From Ga0077560 sp046330395 (lineage in GTDB: Bacteria; Actinomycetota; Thermoleophilia; Miltoncostaeales; Miltoncostaeaceae), in assembly GCA_046330395.1 (NCBI GenBank), contig JAXLSS010000005.1, positions 81,111 through 145,110 of the forward strand: a stretch of DNA of 64,000 nt, given 5' to 3'. The notes below the pieces were generated by a model, which worked only from the letters and a program-made list of their open reading frames with translations, was not told where the DNA came from and did no database searches. Below, piece by piece: positions 51,877-59,699 of this stretch (its first letter is position 1; each line of letters opens with the position of its first letter). The position numbers were made by a program, and so were the translations under genes.

Positions 51877-51883
51877 GCCCCAA

Positions 51884-51889
51884 AGGCTA
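51884..51889 (-). promoter_or_regulatory. -10 box TAGCCT of the rpiA-murT-gatD operon
   Basis: Minus strand TAGCCT, seven bases (TTGGGGC), then GTG 51876. It lies in a 30-base gap shared with the divergent metallo-beta-lactamase gene. Confidence 0.55.
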
Positions 51890-51906
51890 TGCGAGACTCC
51901 GGACCC

Positions 51907-52824
51907 ATGACCGAGATCGCACCCGGCATCACCATGCTCGACGCCATGCTCGGCGGGGACCCCGGCCTGGTGTCGTCGTATCTCGTGCGCGGACGGGACC
52001 TGGCGGTGGTGGATCCCGGGCCCGAGACCTCGGCCCGGGGGCTCATCGAGCAGCTCACCGCACTGGGGGTGGGCGCCGACGACCTGGCCTGGATCGTCCT
52101 GACCCACATCCACCTGGACCACTGCGGCGGCACCGGCACCCTGGCGCGGGCCTTCCCGGGCGCGCGGGTGGTGGTGTTCGACCGCGCGGCGCGGCACATC
52201 GCCGAGCCCCAGCGCCTGGTGGAGGCCTCGCAGGCGGTGTACGGGCCGCTCGCCCCGTTGTACGGCGGCCTGGAGCCCACGGACGCCGAACGCGTGGTGC
52301 CGGCTGCCGACGGGCACCGGATCGCCCTGGGCAACGGGGTGGAGCTGGAGATGGTGGGCACGCCCGGACACGCGCGACACCACATGAGCGTGCTGGAGCT
52401 GGCCACCGGCACCCTGATGGCCGGGGACGCCCTGGGGTCGCATCTGCTGGGGGGCGGCCTGTACCCCAACACCCCGCCCAGCGACGCCGACCCGCCCACG
52501 GGGCGGGCCAGCCTGGCGAAGCTTCGCGAGCGGGCCCCCACCGTGATCAGCACCGCGCACTTCGGGCCCGTGGGCCCGCCGGAGGAGGCGCTGGACACCG
52601 CCGATCGCCAGCTGGCCACGCTGGGGGAGATCGCCATTGCCGGATTCCCCAACGGCGGCGTCGAGGGCGTGCGCGCCGAGATGGAGCGGCGCATGCCGCT
52701 GGAGGAGACCGTGGGCGATGCCGAGTCCGCCGCGCACTGGCGGCGCCTGCGCTGGTACGCCGACAACGCCGACGGCCTGGCGATCTGGGCCAAACGTGCC
52801 CTCGAGCCGAGGGCCGACGGATGA
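51907..52824 (+). CDS. Metallo-beta-lactamase-fold hydrolase
   Basis: 305 residues. The zinc site is 'IVLTHIHLDHCGGTGTLARAFPGARVVVFDRAARHI' (HxHxDH), 'VGTPGHARHHMSVLEL' and 'LMAGDALGSHL' (His, Asp), with 'VISTAHFGPVGPPEEALD' supplying the last His. The layout matches the glyoxalase II/SoxH-like MBL group with a helical C-terminal extension ('AAHWRRLRWYADNADGLAIWAKRAL'). The substrate is unknown, probably a thioester or lactone. ATG overlaps no SD; GAGACT eight bases upstream is a poor -10. Its stop overlaps the NrtR-like gene (ATGA). Confidence 0.88.
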   Translation: MTEIAPGITMLDAMLGGDPGLVSSYLVRGRDLAVVDPGPETSARGLIEQLTALGVGADDLAWIVLTHIHLDHCGGTGTLARAFPGARVVVFDRAARHIAEPQRLVEASQAVYGPLAPLYGGLEPTDAERVVPAADGHRIALGNGVELEMVGTPGHARHHMSVLELATGTLMAGDALGSHLLGGGLYPNTPPSDADPPTGRASLAKLRERAPTVISTAHFGPVGPPEEALDTADRQLATLGEIAIAGFPNGGVEGVRAEMERRMPLEETVGDAESAAHWRRLRWYADNADGLAIWAKRALEPRADG

Positions 52825-53474
52825 AGACGGTGCTCGCGGAGCTGGTCGTGATGACCATCCGCGACGCCCAGCTGGACGTGCTGCTGGTGCGCCGCAGGGG
52901 CAACCGATGGGCGCTGCCAGGTGGGCCGGCGCCGGGTGGCACCCCGGTGGCCACCGCGGCGGTGGACGTGCTCACCCGGCAGACGGGGATCCGGGGCATC
53001 ACCCTTGAGCAGCTGTACACATTCGACCGCGACGGCGGGGACGCGGTGGCGGTGGACCACCTCGCGCTGATCGCCGCCCACCGGCACACCCTGGTGCCCG
53101 GCGAGGACGTGGTGGAGGTGCGCTGGTTCCCCATCACGGACCTGCCGGCCCTGGACCCCGAGCAGGCGCGGGTGGTGGCGTACGGGCTGCAGCGGCTGCG
53201 CGCCAAGACCGCCTACGCGCCCATCGCCCTGCAGCTGCTGCCCGAGACGTTCACGCTGGGTGAGCTGCAGGGGGTGTACGAGACCGTCCTGGGCCGCCAG
53301 CTGGACACCCGCAACTTCCGCCGCGACGTGCTGGCGGCCGGGGTGGTGGAGGACGTGGGCACCGAGCGGCGCACCGGGCCGGGCAGGCCCGCGCGCCTGT
53401 ACCGCTCCGTGCCCGGGGAGTTCGCGGTGGTGGCCCAGGAACGCCGCATCTCCGGCCGCGTGGGCGGGGCATAG
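52821..53474 (+). CDS. NrtR-like regulator: degenerate Nudix domain plus winged helix
   Basis: 217 residues. An N-terminal Nudix fold ('LDVLLVRRRGNRWALPGGPAPGGTPVATAAVDVLTRQTGI') lacks the catalytic REUxEE glutamates: the box reads VDVLTRQTGI. Then 'LEQLYTFDR...VAVDHLALIAAHRHTL', and a C-terminal winged helix 'LQLLPETFTLGELQGVYETVLGRQLDTRNFRRDVLAAGVVEDVG', ending 'GPGRPARLYR'. This is the layout of NrtR-type repressors, which sense ADP-ribose or related nucleotides and regulate NAD metabolism. DNA targets here are unknown. Coupled to the MBL gene by ATGA. Confidence 0.88.
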   Translation: MKTVLAELVVMTIRDAQLDVLLVRRRGNRWALPGGPAPGGTPVATAAVDVLTRQTGIRGITLEQLYTFDRDGGDAVAVDHLALIAAHRHTLVPGEDVVEVRWFPITDLPALDPEQARVVAYGLQRLRAKTAYAPIALQLLPETFTLGELQGVYETVLGRQLDTRNFRRDVLAAGVVEDVGTERRTGPGRPARLYRSVPGEFAVVAQERRISGRVGGA

Positions 53475-53601
53475 GACCCCTCCCGGAGGGCACTCCGTCC
53501 CGGCGCGAGGGGTGGGCCGTACCTGGGTCCGCTCCACACCCGCGGCGGTGTCGGGACCGCGTGGTACGTTCCCGGCCGTACAGGCGTACGAAAGGACCGG
53601 C

Positions 53602-53865
53602 ATGGCGTCGTCGCACACCGACGAAAACGAGCTGCTTCCCATCACGTGGCCCTTCCGGGCCGCGGGCACGGTGCTCATCCTCACCACGGTGTGGTTCTGC
53701 ATGGGGTGGGGCATCCGGGACCTCGGTCCCAAGGAGAAACTGCCCAACCACATGAACGGCTTCTGGCTGGGCCTGCTGCTCACCGTCGTCCTGGTGGTGG
53801 CGGGGGCGCTGATGAACTGGCTTCGCGAGCGCCGCCGTCTCAGCGGGCTGCAGCACGGGGCCTGA
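53602..53865 (+). CDS. Small two-helix membrane protein
   Basis: 87 residues; ATG 53602 with SD GAAAGGA. A polar start (HTDENELLPITWPFR) precedes helix 1 ('AAGTVLILTTVWFCMGWGI'). A short polar loop follows (RDLGPKEKLPNHMNG), then helix 2 ('FWLGLLLTVVLVVAGALMNWL') and a basic tail. No family recognised. A TACGTT box about 30 bases upstream fits a -10. Probably expressed on its own. Confidence 0.7.
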   Translation: MASSHTDENELLPITWPFRAAGTVLILTTVWFCMGWGIRDLGPKEKLPNHMNGFWLGLLLTVVLVVAGALMNWLRERRRLSGLQHGA

Positions 53866-53902
53866 GCCCCAGCCCTTCGATTCCGCTCCCCGGCTGGCGG
53901 CC

Positions 53903-54247
53903 ATGGTGGCCGCCCTCGGGGAGCGTGAGTGGAGCACCGCCCTGCGGGACCTGACGGGCCCCGTGGCGGCGGATGCGACCCCGCCCACCTACGGTGCCCT
54001 CGCCGGCACGGGCGTGGACCTGGTGACCGGGCTTGCCCGGGACGGCCGCTGGGAGGCCGCCCACCTGCAGGCGGCCCACCTGGCGGACTACTTCACGCGG
54101 CACCGCCGCCGCGTGCACCCCGTGGCCGCGGTGGCCCTTCAGGGGCTGTGCGACGCCGCGCGTGCGCACGACGACGAGGACCTCACCGAGCACGCGGATC
54201 TGCTGCGCGAGCTGTTCCCGCCCGGGGACGCACCGCCGGGCGGTTAG
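53903..54247 (+). CDS. Hypothetical protein
   Basis: I do not recognise this 114-residue frame. ATG 53903 has no SD. The sequence looks like a soluble helical protein: 'LVTGLARDGRWEAAHLQAAHLADYFTRHRRRVHPVAAVALQGLCDAARAHDDEDLTEHADLLRELF'. GC pattern by codon position is consistent with coding and no competing frame is convincing. It ends 13 bases before the YqgE start. Confidence 0.5.
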   Translation: MVAALGEREWSTALRDLTGPVAADATPPTYGALAGTGVDLVTGLARDGRWEAAHLQAAHLADYFTRHRRRVHPVAAVALQGLCDAARAHDDEDLTEHADLLRELFPPGDAPPGG

Positions 54248-54250
54248 GAT
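54245..54250 (+). promoter_or_regulatory. -10 box TAGGAT of the yqgE-like gene
   Basis: TAGGAT, nine bases (GGCCGGGGC), then ATG 54260. No SD. It begins in the last codons of the previous frame. Confidence 0.4.
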
Positions 54251-54259
54251 GGCCGGGGC

Positions 54260-54838
54260 ATGATGCCTGTGGACTCCCTCAACTCGGGGCCGGTGAACCG
54301 TCGCGGCCGCCTGCTGGTGGCCTCGCCCGCGCTCACGGACCCCAACTTCGTGCGGACGGTGCTGCTGATGCTGGAACACTCGGCCGAGGGGGCGCTGGGA
54401 CTGGTGCTCAACCGGCCCACCACGCTGGTGGCGGGGCAGGCGCTGCCGGGGCCGCTGGCCGAGGCGGTGGGCGCGGAGCGCCCCGTGTTCCAGGGGGGAC
54501 CGGTGCAACCCGAGGCGGTGATCCTGCTGGCCGACTTCGTGGATCCCGCGCAGGCTGCGTCGCTGGCGGTGGCCAGCGTTGGCGTGGTGGACCCGGGGGG
54601 CGACACGGGCGACCTGCGCGACCGCGTGCGCGCGGTGCGCGCGTACGGCGGCTACGCCGGTTGGGGCGCGGGCCAGCTGGAGCGCGAGATCGCCGAGGGG
54701 GCGTGGATGGACGTGGAGGCCACGGTGGCGGACGTGTTCGCCGAGGACGTCTCCGACCTGTGGCGCGCGGTGGTGCACCGCAAGGGCGGGGCGTTCCGGG
54801 CCCTGGCGCAGATGCCCGACGACCCGAGCGTGAACTGA
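54260..54838 (+). CDS. YqgE/AlgH family protein (DUF179)
   Basis: 192 residues. Family signatures: 'GRLLVASPALTDPNFVRTVLLMLEHSAEGALGLVLNRPT', 'PVFQGGPVQPEAVILLAD' and 'VRAYGGYAGWGAGQLEREIAEGAWMDVEATVADVFAED'. The biochemical role of the family is not settled; AlgH was first named in alginate regulation. ATG 54260 or 54263. The stop overlaps the next start (TGATG), so it is coupled to the nitronate monooxygenase. Confidence 0.9.
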   Translation: MMPVDSLNSGPVNRRGRLLVASPALTDPNFVRTVLLMLEHSAEGALGLVLNRPTTLVAGQALPGPLAEAVGAERPVFQGGPVQPEAVILLADFVDPAQAASLAVASVGVVDPGGDTGDLRDRVRAVRAYGGYAGWGAGQLEREIAEGAWMDVEATVADVFAEDVSDLWRAVVHRKGGAFRALAQMPDDPSVN

Positions 54839-55917
54839 TGCCCAGCCTGCACACGCCCCTGTGCGACCTGCTGGGGATCCGGCACCCCATCCTGCTGGCC
54901 GGGATGGCCGGCGGGCCCAACACGCCGGCCCTGGTGGGGGCCGTGTCCCGGGCCGGTGGCCTGGGGGTGCTGGGCGTGACGGGAACCACGGCGGCCCAGA
55001 CCGAGGAGGCCACCCGCGAGGCCCTGCGCGAATCCGGTGGCGCGCCCGTGGGCGTCAACGTGCAGCTGGCGCCGCCCACGCCGCCCACGGCGGCCCGCGA
55101 GCGCATCCTGGAGGTGCTGGCACCCTTCCGCGCCGAGCTCGGCCTGGAACCCGATCCGCCCGCTCCGCCGCCGCCCGATCCGCCCCTGCGGCTGGTGGAG
55201 GCGGCCCTGGCGGCGGGCGCCACGGTGGTGACCACCTGGCACGACCCGGCCACCGTGCTGCCGGCGGCGCGGGCGGCGGGCGTCCCGGTGATCGCCATGA
55301 CCACCACGGTGGAGGGCGGGCTGGTGGCCGCCGCCGCGGGCGCGCGGGCGGTGATCGCGCAGGGGGCCGAGTCGGGCGGCCACCGCAGCACCTTCGGGCC
55401 CGGTGCCGACCGCGCGGCCGAAACCGGCACCATGGCGCTGGTGCCGCAGATGATGGACGCGCTGGGGGACACCGTCCCGGTCATCGCCAGCGGCGGCATC
55501 AGCGACGGGCGCGGCATCGCCGCGGCACTGCTGATCGGGGCATCCGGGGTGTCGCTGGGCACCGTTTTCCTGGCCGCCGAGGAGTCCGGCGTGCCCGACG
55601 TGCACCGCCGCGCGCTGCGCAACCTGCGCCCCGAGGACACCGTGGTGACCGACGCCGTCACCGGCCGCCCGGCCCGGTGGATCCGCAACCGGGTGGTGGA
55701 CGCGCTCATCGCCGCCGACGCCGGCACCCTGGGCTGGGGCGCGCAGGGGGCCATCCTGGCCGACATGCGCCGGGCCGCCGCCCAGCAGGGGCGCGCCGAC
55801 CTGCTGACGATGCTGGCCGGTCAGGCGGCAGCGCTGGCGCCCGAACCCTGCCCGGCCGACCTCATCGTGGCCGACCTGGTGGCCGGCACGCACGCGGCGC
55901 TGGCCTCGCGGGCCTGA
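54838..55917 (+). CDS. Nitronate monooxygenase-like FMN protein
   Basis: 359 residues, TIM barrel binding FMN, of the 2-nitropropane dioxygenase family. 'LCDLLGIRHPILLAGMAGGPNTPALVGAVSRAGGLGVLGV' is the N-terminal FMN strand, 'VIAQGAESGGHRSTFG' holds the family GxESGGH His, and 'VPVIASGGISDGRGIAAALLIGASGVSLGTVFLAAEES' is the phosphate-binding loop. It oxidises alkyl nitronates or related compounds; the natural substrate is not known. Co-translated with the YqgE-like gene. Confidence 0.92.
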   Translation: MPSLHTPLCDLLGIRHPILLAGMAGGPNTPALVGAVSRAGGLGVLGVTGTTAAQTEEATREALRESGGAPVGVNVQLAPPTPPTAARERILEVLAPFRAELGLEPDPPAPPPPDPPLRLVEAALAAGATVVTTWHDPATVLPAARAAGVPVIAMTTTVEGGLVAAAAGARAVIAQGAESGGHRSTFGPGADRAAETGTMALVPQMMDALGDTVPVIASGGISDGRGIAAALLIGASGVSLGTVFLAAEESGVPDVHRRALRNLRPEDTVVTDAVTGRPARWIRNRVVDALIAADAGTLGWGAQGAILADMRRAAAQQGRADLLTMLAGQAAALAPEPCPADLIVADLVAGTHAALASRA

Positions 55918-56025
55918 CCGCGCCGGCACCGCCCACCTGGGCCACCCGCCCCGAGGGTCCGGGCAGCGCCGCGGCCATCCGGCGCGTGGTGGACGACGTC
56001 CCGGCCGCGTTCGGGGTGTGAAACG

Positions 56026-56053
56026 CCGAGGGCCCGGTTTCCCGGGCCCTCGG
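56026..56053. terminator. Bidirectional terminator between nitronate monooxygenase and rpoD
   Basis: CCGAGGGCCCGG, loop TTTC, CCGGGCCCTCGG: a perfect 12-bp stem in the convergent gap, 108 bases after one stop and 25 bases after the rpoD stop. T-runs are short (GTTC on plus, CGTTTC on minus). Confidence 0.75.
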
Positions 56054-56077
56054 TTCACAGCGGTCTGTGGACGACGA

Positions 56078-57160
56078 TCAGCTGAGGCGGGCGGAGTCCG
56101 GCAGGCTGGCGAGCTTCTGCAGCGACTGGCTCTCCACCTGGCGGATGCGCTCCCGCGTGACGTTGAACATGCGGCCCAGCTCGTCGAGGGTGCGGGGCTT
56201 CTCGCCGCGCAGCCCGTACCGCAGCTCCAGCACCCGCCGCTCGCGGTAGCTGAGCTGGTCGAGCAGGTCGCGCAGGGCCTGCTCCCGCAGGGACACCTCG
56301 GCGGACATCTCGGGCGCCACGGAGGTCTCGTCGGCCAGGAAGCGACCCAGCTCCGACTCCTCCTCCTCACCCACGGGCTTCTCCAGGGAGACGGTGGGCT
56401 GCGCGGAGCGCAGGATCTCCTCGACCTCCTCCGGCGGCAGGCCGGCGGCGTCGCCGATCTCCTCCACCGTGGGCTCGCGGCCCAGCTGGCCGATGAGGAC
56501 GCGCTCGGCGCGGCTGATCTGGTTGAGCTTCTCCACCACGTGCACCGGGATGCGGATGGTGCGGCCCTTGTCGGCCAGCGCGCGCGTGACCGCCTGGCGG
56601 ATCCACCAGGTGGCGTACGTGGAGAACTTGAACCCGCGACGCCAGTCGAACTTCTCGACGGCGCGCACCAGGCCCAGCGTGCCCTCCTGGATGAGGTCCA
56701 GGAACGGCAGGCCGCGGCCGCGGTAGCCCTTGGCGATGGAGACCACCAGCCGCAGGTTGGCCTCGACCATCTGGCGCTTGGCCTCCTGGTCGCCGTTCTC
56801 GATGCGCTTGGCCAGCCGGACCTCGTCCGCGGCGGTCAGCAGCGGCACGCGGCCGATGTCCTTGAGGAACAGCTGCAGGGCGTCGGTGGTCTGCTCCACC
56901 ACGGCGGTGGGGCGGCGCGGCCGGTCGGACTCGTCCGCCAGCTCCGCGGCGCGGGCGGCGGCCTCCGTCTGCTCCAGGAGGTCGATGCCGGCCTCCTCGA
57001 GCTGCTGGTACACCTCCTCGGCCACGTCGGCGTCGAGGCCCAGACCGTCCAGGACCTCCGCGACCTCCTCCAGGCCGAGGAAACCGAGCTCCTGACCGCG
57101 AACGATCAGAGCCCGCAGCTCACCCTCAGACTTCATCCCTCCAAGCTGCTGCGTGGACAT
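56078..57160 (-). CDS. rpoD: Primary-type RNA polymerase sigma factor RpoD/SigA
   Basis: 360 residues; ATG 57160 with SD GGAGG. A reduced N-terminal region 1.1 (acidic helices) is followed by region 1.2 'TDALQLFLKDIGRVPLLTAADEVRLAKRIENGD'. Regions 2.1-2.4 run 'LRLVVSIAKGYRGRGLPFLDLIQEGTLGLVRAVEKFDWRRGFKFSTYATWWIRQAVTRAL'. Region 3 is 'IRIPVHVVEKLNQISRAERVL'. Region 4 has 'RERRVLELRYGLRGEKPRTLDELGRMFNVTRERIRQVESQSLQKL'. The -10-reading and -35-reading helices are standard. It could be a close group 2 paralogue, since only one copy is visible. A clear promoter lies 186 bases upstream. Confidence 0.92.
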   Translation of the reverse strand: MSTQQLGGMKSEGELRALIVRGQELGFLGLEEVAEVLDGLGLDADVAEEVYQQLEEAGIDLLEQTEAAARAAELADESDRPRRPTAVVEQTTDALQLFLKDIGRVPLLTAADEVRLAKRIENGDQEAKRQMVEANLRLVVSIAKGYRGRGLPFLDLIQEGTLGLVRAVEKFDWRRGFKFSTYATWWIRQAVTRALADKGRTIRIPVHVVEKLNQISRAERVLIGQLGREPTVEEIGDAAGLPPEEVEEILRSAQPTVSLEKPVGEEEESELGRFLADETSVAPEMSAEVSLREQALRDLLDQLSYRERRVLELRYGLRGEKPRTLDELGRMFNVTRERIRQVESQSLQKLASLPDSARLS

Positions 57161-57490
57161 CCGCCTCCAGTCTTGTCCTCTGGTCCACTGCTCATCAGAG
57201 CCATCATGAACGGCCCGTACGACGTCATCCCACAGCGGCGTCCGACCCACCAGGGTGGCCGGCTGTCGCGGGGGTGGAAAATCCGCAAACCCTTGGGATT
57301 CTCCGCGGTCATCCGACCGCTCACCCTCAAGTTTGCAACCCGTGCACTATCCGTGGTTTCCACGTCGGCGTCAAGGGGCATGCGCGCCCCGAAACGTCAG
57401 CATTCACACGGAATTCCGAACGTCCCGAAGGTACGAAAACGCACGAACTCAGGTCTCGGCACCCCTCGATGCGGCGAGGGCGCGGCGCCG
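57161..57490 (-). other. rpoD promoter and long 5' leader region
   Basis: 330 bases without a gene. Reading toward rpoD it holds the promoter at 57346-57374, then a leader of about 180 bases. In the leader, GGTCGGATGACC and GGTGGAAAATCC-type short inverted repeats occur but no strong single hairpin. The part beyond the promoter is the untranslated end of the Rpf-like gene; I saw no strong terminator there. Confidence 0.5.
57346..57374 (-). promoter_or_regulatory. rpoD promoter TTGACG-N17-GATAGT
   Basis: Minus strand -35 TTGACG (57369-57374), 17-base spacer, -10 GATAGT (57346-57351). The spacer contains a 13-base palindrome, CGTGG-AAA-CCACG on the minus strand (57352-57364), suited to binding a regulator between the two boxes. 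Confidence 0.7.
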
Positions 57491-58534
57491 CTACCGCAGG
57501 CTGCACACCGGCCACTGCCCGGGGCCCGCGGTGAGGTACAGCTTGAGGGCGAGGCGGTCCTGCTCGGCCTCCGGCGCGTCGATGGGGTCACCGGACCCGC
57601 CGATGGCCTGCCAGGTGGCGATGGAGAACTGGTACTTGCCCCGGTACTGCCCGCTGGGTGACACCGCGCGGGGGTTGCCGCCGGATTCGCACTGGGCGAT
57701 CGACGCCAGATGGGCCACCGCGGCGGCGGTACCGCCGGCGGGGGCCGACACGGGCGTGGGGGAGGCCGTGCTCTGCGTGGCATCGGCGGGCGGCGACCCT
57801 CCGGAGGCGGTCAGCACCTGGGCGGGCGTGGCGGTGGGACGTGCGGCCACGGCGGCCCGCGAGGCCGCCAGGCGCACGGCCGCGCGCTGGGCGCTGGCCA
57901 GTGAGGACTGGGCCGCCACCAGCAGGCGGCGGCGCTGCTCCACCAGGCTGCGCAGCTCACTCAGCCGGGCGCCGGCCTCGGCCTTGGAGCGCAGGGCCAC
58001 CCGGTGGTCGCGCACCAGCTGGCCACGCAGCCGGGTGAGGGTTGCCTGGGCCGCGCGCATGCGCCCGATGAGCGCGGCGTCGCCGTCGGCCGCGCGCTTC
58101 ACCAGCTCGTAGCTGTCGATGGCGCTGGTGAGGCTGCCGGAGCTCAGCACCATGTCCATCAGGTTCGGGGTGCCCTGCGCGTAGATCTCGGCCAGCCGGT
58201 GGGCCAGGGCGGCGCGCGAACCCGCCAGGCTGCCGGCGACGTCGCGCTGCTGGCGGGTGTTGTCGGCGATCTGTCCCACCAGCGTGTGGACGCGGGCATC
58301 GGCGCTGCGGTAGGCGTCGGCGGCCTGCTGCTGCTGTCCGCCCACCTGGCTCAGGTTGGACTCCAGCTCACGCACCCTGGCGCGCTGCGCATCGACCGTG
58401 GTGCCCCCGGCCGGGCTCCCGGCGGCGTCGCCCAGCACAATCAGCCCGGCGCCCGCGGCGCAGGTCACGACCAGCGATGTGAAGGCAAGGCTGCGGGGGA
58501 GCGAGCCGACCCGATGAGTGGCGAAAATGCCCAT
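57491..58534 (-). CDS. Secreted coiled-coil protein with Rpf/transglycosylase-like domain
   Basis: 347 residues. Signal peptide/anchor ('SLAFTSLVVTCAAGAGLIVLG'). Long coiled coils (about residues 45-120 and 160-225, e.g. 'QRARVRELESNLSQVGGQQQQAADAYRSADARVHTLVGQIADN') resemble the NlpC-associated or CwlO-type N-terminal domain. A Thr/Ala/Pro linker follows, then a resuscitation-promoting-factor-like domain at the C-terminus: 'HLASIAQCESGGNPRAVSPSGQYRGKYQFSIATWQAIGGSGDPIDAPEAEQDRLALKLY' with the catalytic Glu in 'QCESGG'. It cleaves peptidoglycan, probably in growth or resuscitation. Only about 70 bases precede it, so there is no room for the c-di-AMP riboswitch often found on rpf genes. Confidence 0.9.
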   Translation of the reverse strand: MGIFATHRVGSLPRSLAFTSLVVTCAAGAGLIVLGDAAGSPAGGTTVDAQRARVRELESNLSQVGGQQQQAADAYRSADARVHTLVGQIADNTRQQRDVAGSLAGSRAALAHRLAEIYAQGTPNLMDMVLSSGSLTSAIDSYELVKRAADGDAALIGRMRAAQATLTRLRGQLVRDHRVALRSKAEAGARLSELRSLVEQRRRLLVAAQSSLASAQRAAVRLAASRAAVAARPTATPAQVLTASGGSPPADATQSTASPTPVSAPAGGTAAAVAHLASIAQCESGGNPRAVSPSGQYRGKYQFSIATWQAIGGSGDPIDAPEAEQDRLALKLYLTAGPGQWPVCSLR

Positions 58535-58604
58535 ATATCAGTGCACACCCGCCCGAGGCGCCGTGCGCGTCATCGACGCTACCACGCCGTCGGGCGGGAA
58601 TTCC

Positions 58605-59699
58605 TCAGGCGGAGGCTGAGGGTGAGTCCGCGGGTGGAGGGTCCGCGTCGGTCCAGGCGAAGCCGGTGGCCCGGGCCGCCGGGGCCAGGGGGCTGCCGGG
58701 GATGCCGGCGCCGGGATGGGGCCAGTGGAAGCCCCGTGGGGCCACGTCGTTGCTGCCCTCGGGGTGGAACAGCGACGCCAGGTACTGGATCTGGCCGCGC
58801 GCGGGGCCCAGCTCGAAGAACCCGCCCCCGTACATCCCGATGCGGTTGGCCGCGCAGTGGTCGTACACCGACATCAGCTCCCGCAGGCTGCCGAACCGGC
58901 ACGGCTTGATGTTGATCATGCGCGGGGTGTGCGCCAGATCGGTCACCGACGCCAGGCTGCGCAGCGGCGCGTCCCAGGTGACGCGGTCCATGTGGGGCGC
59001 CAGGATCGGCCGGACGTTGAGGGTGAGGTGGGGGTCCTCGATCCAGGCCTCCGGCCATGCCTCCAGACACCGGCGGTAGAGGTCGGCGTCGGGCTCCATG
59101 GCCACGCGCTCGGACTCGTAGAGCGCCTTGAAGTCGAGCACCCGCACCCGGTCGCGGCCCAGGGCGAGGATGTCGGCCACCACGGCGTCGGTCCAGTCGG
59201 GCGTGGGGTCGAGCTTGAAGGTCATGTCCGGGTGCGCGCTCAGGCGTTCCCGCAGCGGCGCGGCCGACGCCGGCTCGCCCAGCCGCAGCGACAGCACGTA
59301 GTTCACCGGGCGCACGGGGCGGCCGAGGGCGTCCGCCAGGCTCATCCCGGCCTGGCGCAGTGCCAGGTCCAGCACCGCGGCCTCGAAGCCCCAGCGCCGG
59401 AAATGGACCGCGTGCGGCTGGCTGGGGTGGGGGAAGAGGTCGGGTTCGCCGAGGCGGGACGACACAGCTTCCAGGGTGCGGGGGCCCGTGAGGTCCAGCA
59501 CCGGGCCGGCCTCGATGAAGGCCAGGGTCTCCGCCTCGTCGTACCAGACGTCCTCCGACTCGCCCACCTCGCCGCCGCCGTGCAGGCGGATGAGGGCGGT
59601 GTGGCGGTCCCAGCCGCTGCTGGTGGGGCGGCTGAGGTGCTGCAGCTCGTAGCCCTCGATGCGCACCGGCAGGCCGGCGATGCCCTCGTAGGTGCTCAT
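58605..59699 (-). CDS. Enolase-superfamily (mandelate racemase/muconate lactonising-like) protein
   Basis: 364 residues. The N-terminal capping domain is followed by a barrel with 'RRWGFEAAVLDLALRQAGMSLADALGRP', 'PDMTFKLDPTPDWTD' (Lys), 'VRVLDFKALYESERV' (Asp/Lys), 'EAWIEDPHLTLN' (Glu, Asp metal ligands) and 'RMINIKPCRFGSLRELMSVYDHC' with Lys in place of the last acid/base. 'RIGMYGGGFFELGPARGQIQYLAS' closes the barrel. The superfamily abstracts a proton alpha to a carboxylate; the specific reaction here is not known. ATG 59699 overlaps the thrC stop (ATGA), so the two are coupled. Confidence 0.8.
   Translation of the reverse strand: MSTYEGIAGLPVRIEGYELQHLSRPTSSGWDRHTALIRLHGGGEVGESEDVWYDEAETLAFIEAGPVLDLTGPRTLEAVSSRLGEPDLFPHPSQPHAVHFRRWGFEAAVLDLALRQAGMSLADALGRPVRPVNYVLSLRLGEPASAAPLRERLSAHPDMTFKLDPTPDWTDAVVADILALGRDRVRVLDFKALYESERVAMEPDADLYRRCLEAWPEAWIEDPHLTLNVRPILAPHMDRVTWDAPLRSLASVTDLAHTPRMINIKPCRFGSLRELMSVYDHCAANRIGMYGGGFFELGPARGQIQYLASLFHPEGSNDVAPRGFHWPHPGAGIPGSPLAPAARATGFAWTDADPPPADSPSASA

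Noticed and set aside
58535..58604. c-di-AMP riboswitch on the Rpf-like gene
   Set aside because: The gap upstream is only about 70 bases and lacks the conserved elements.
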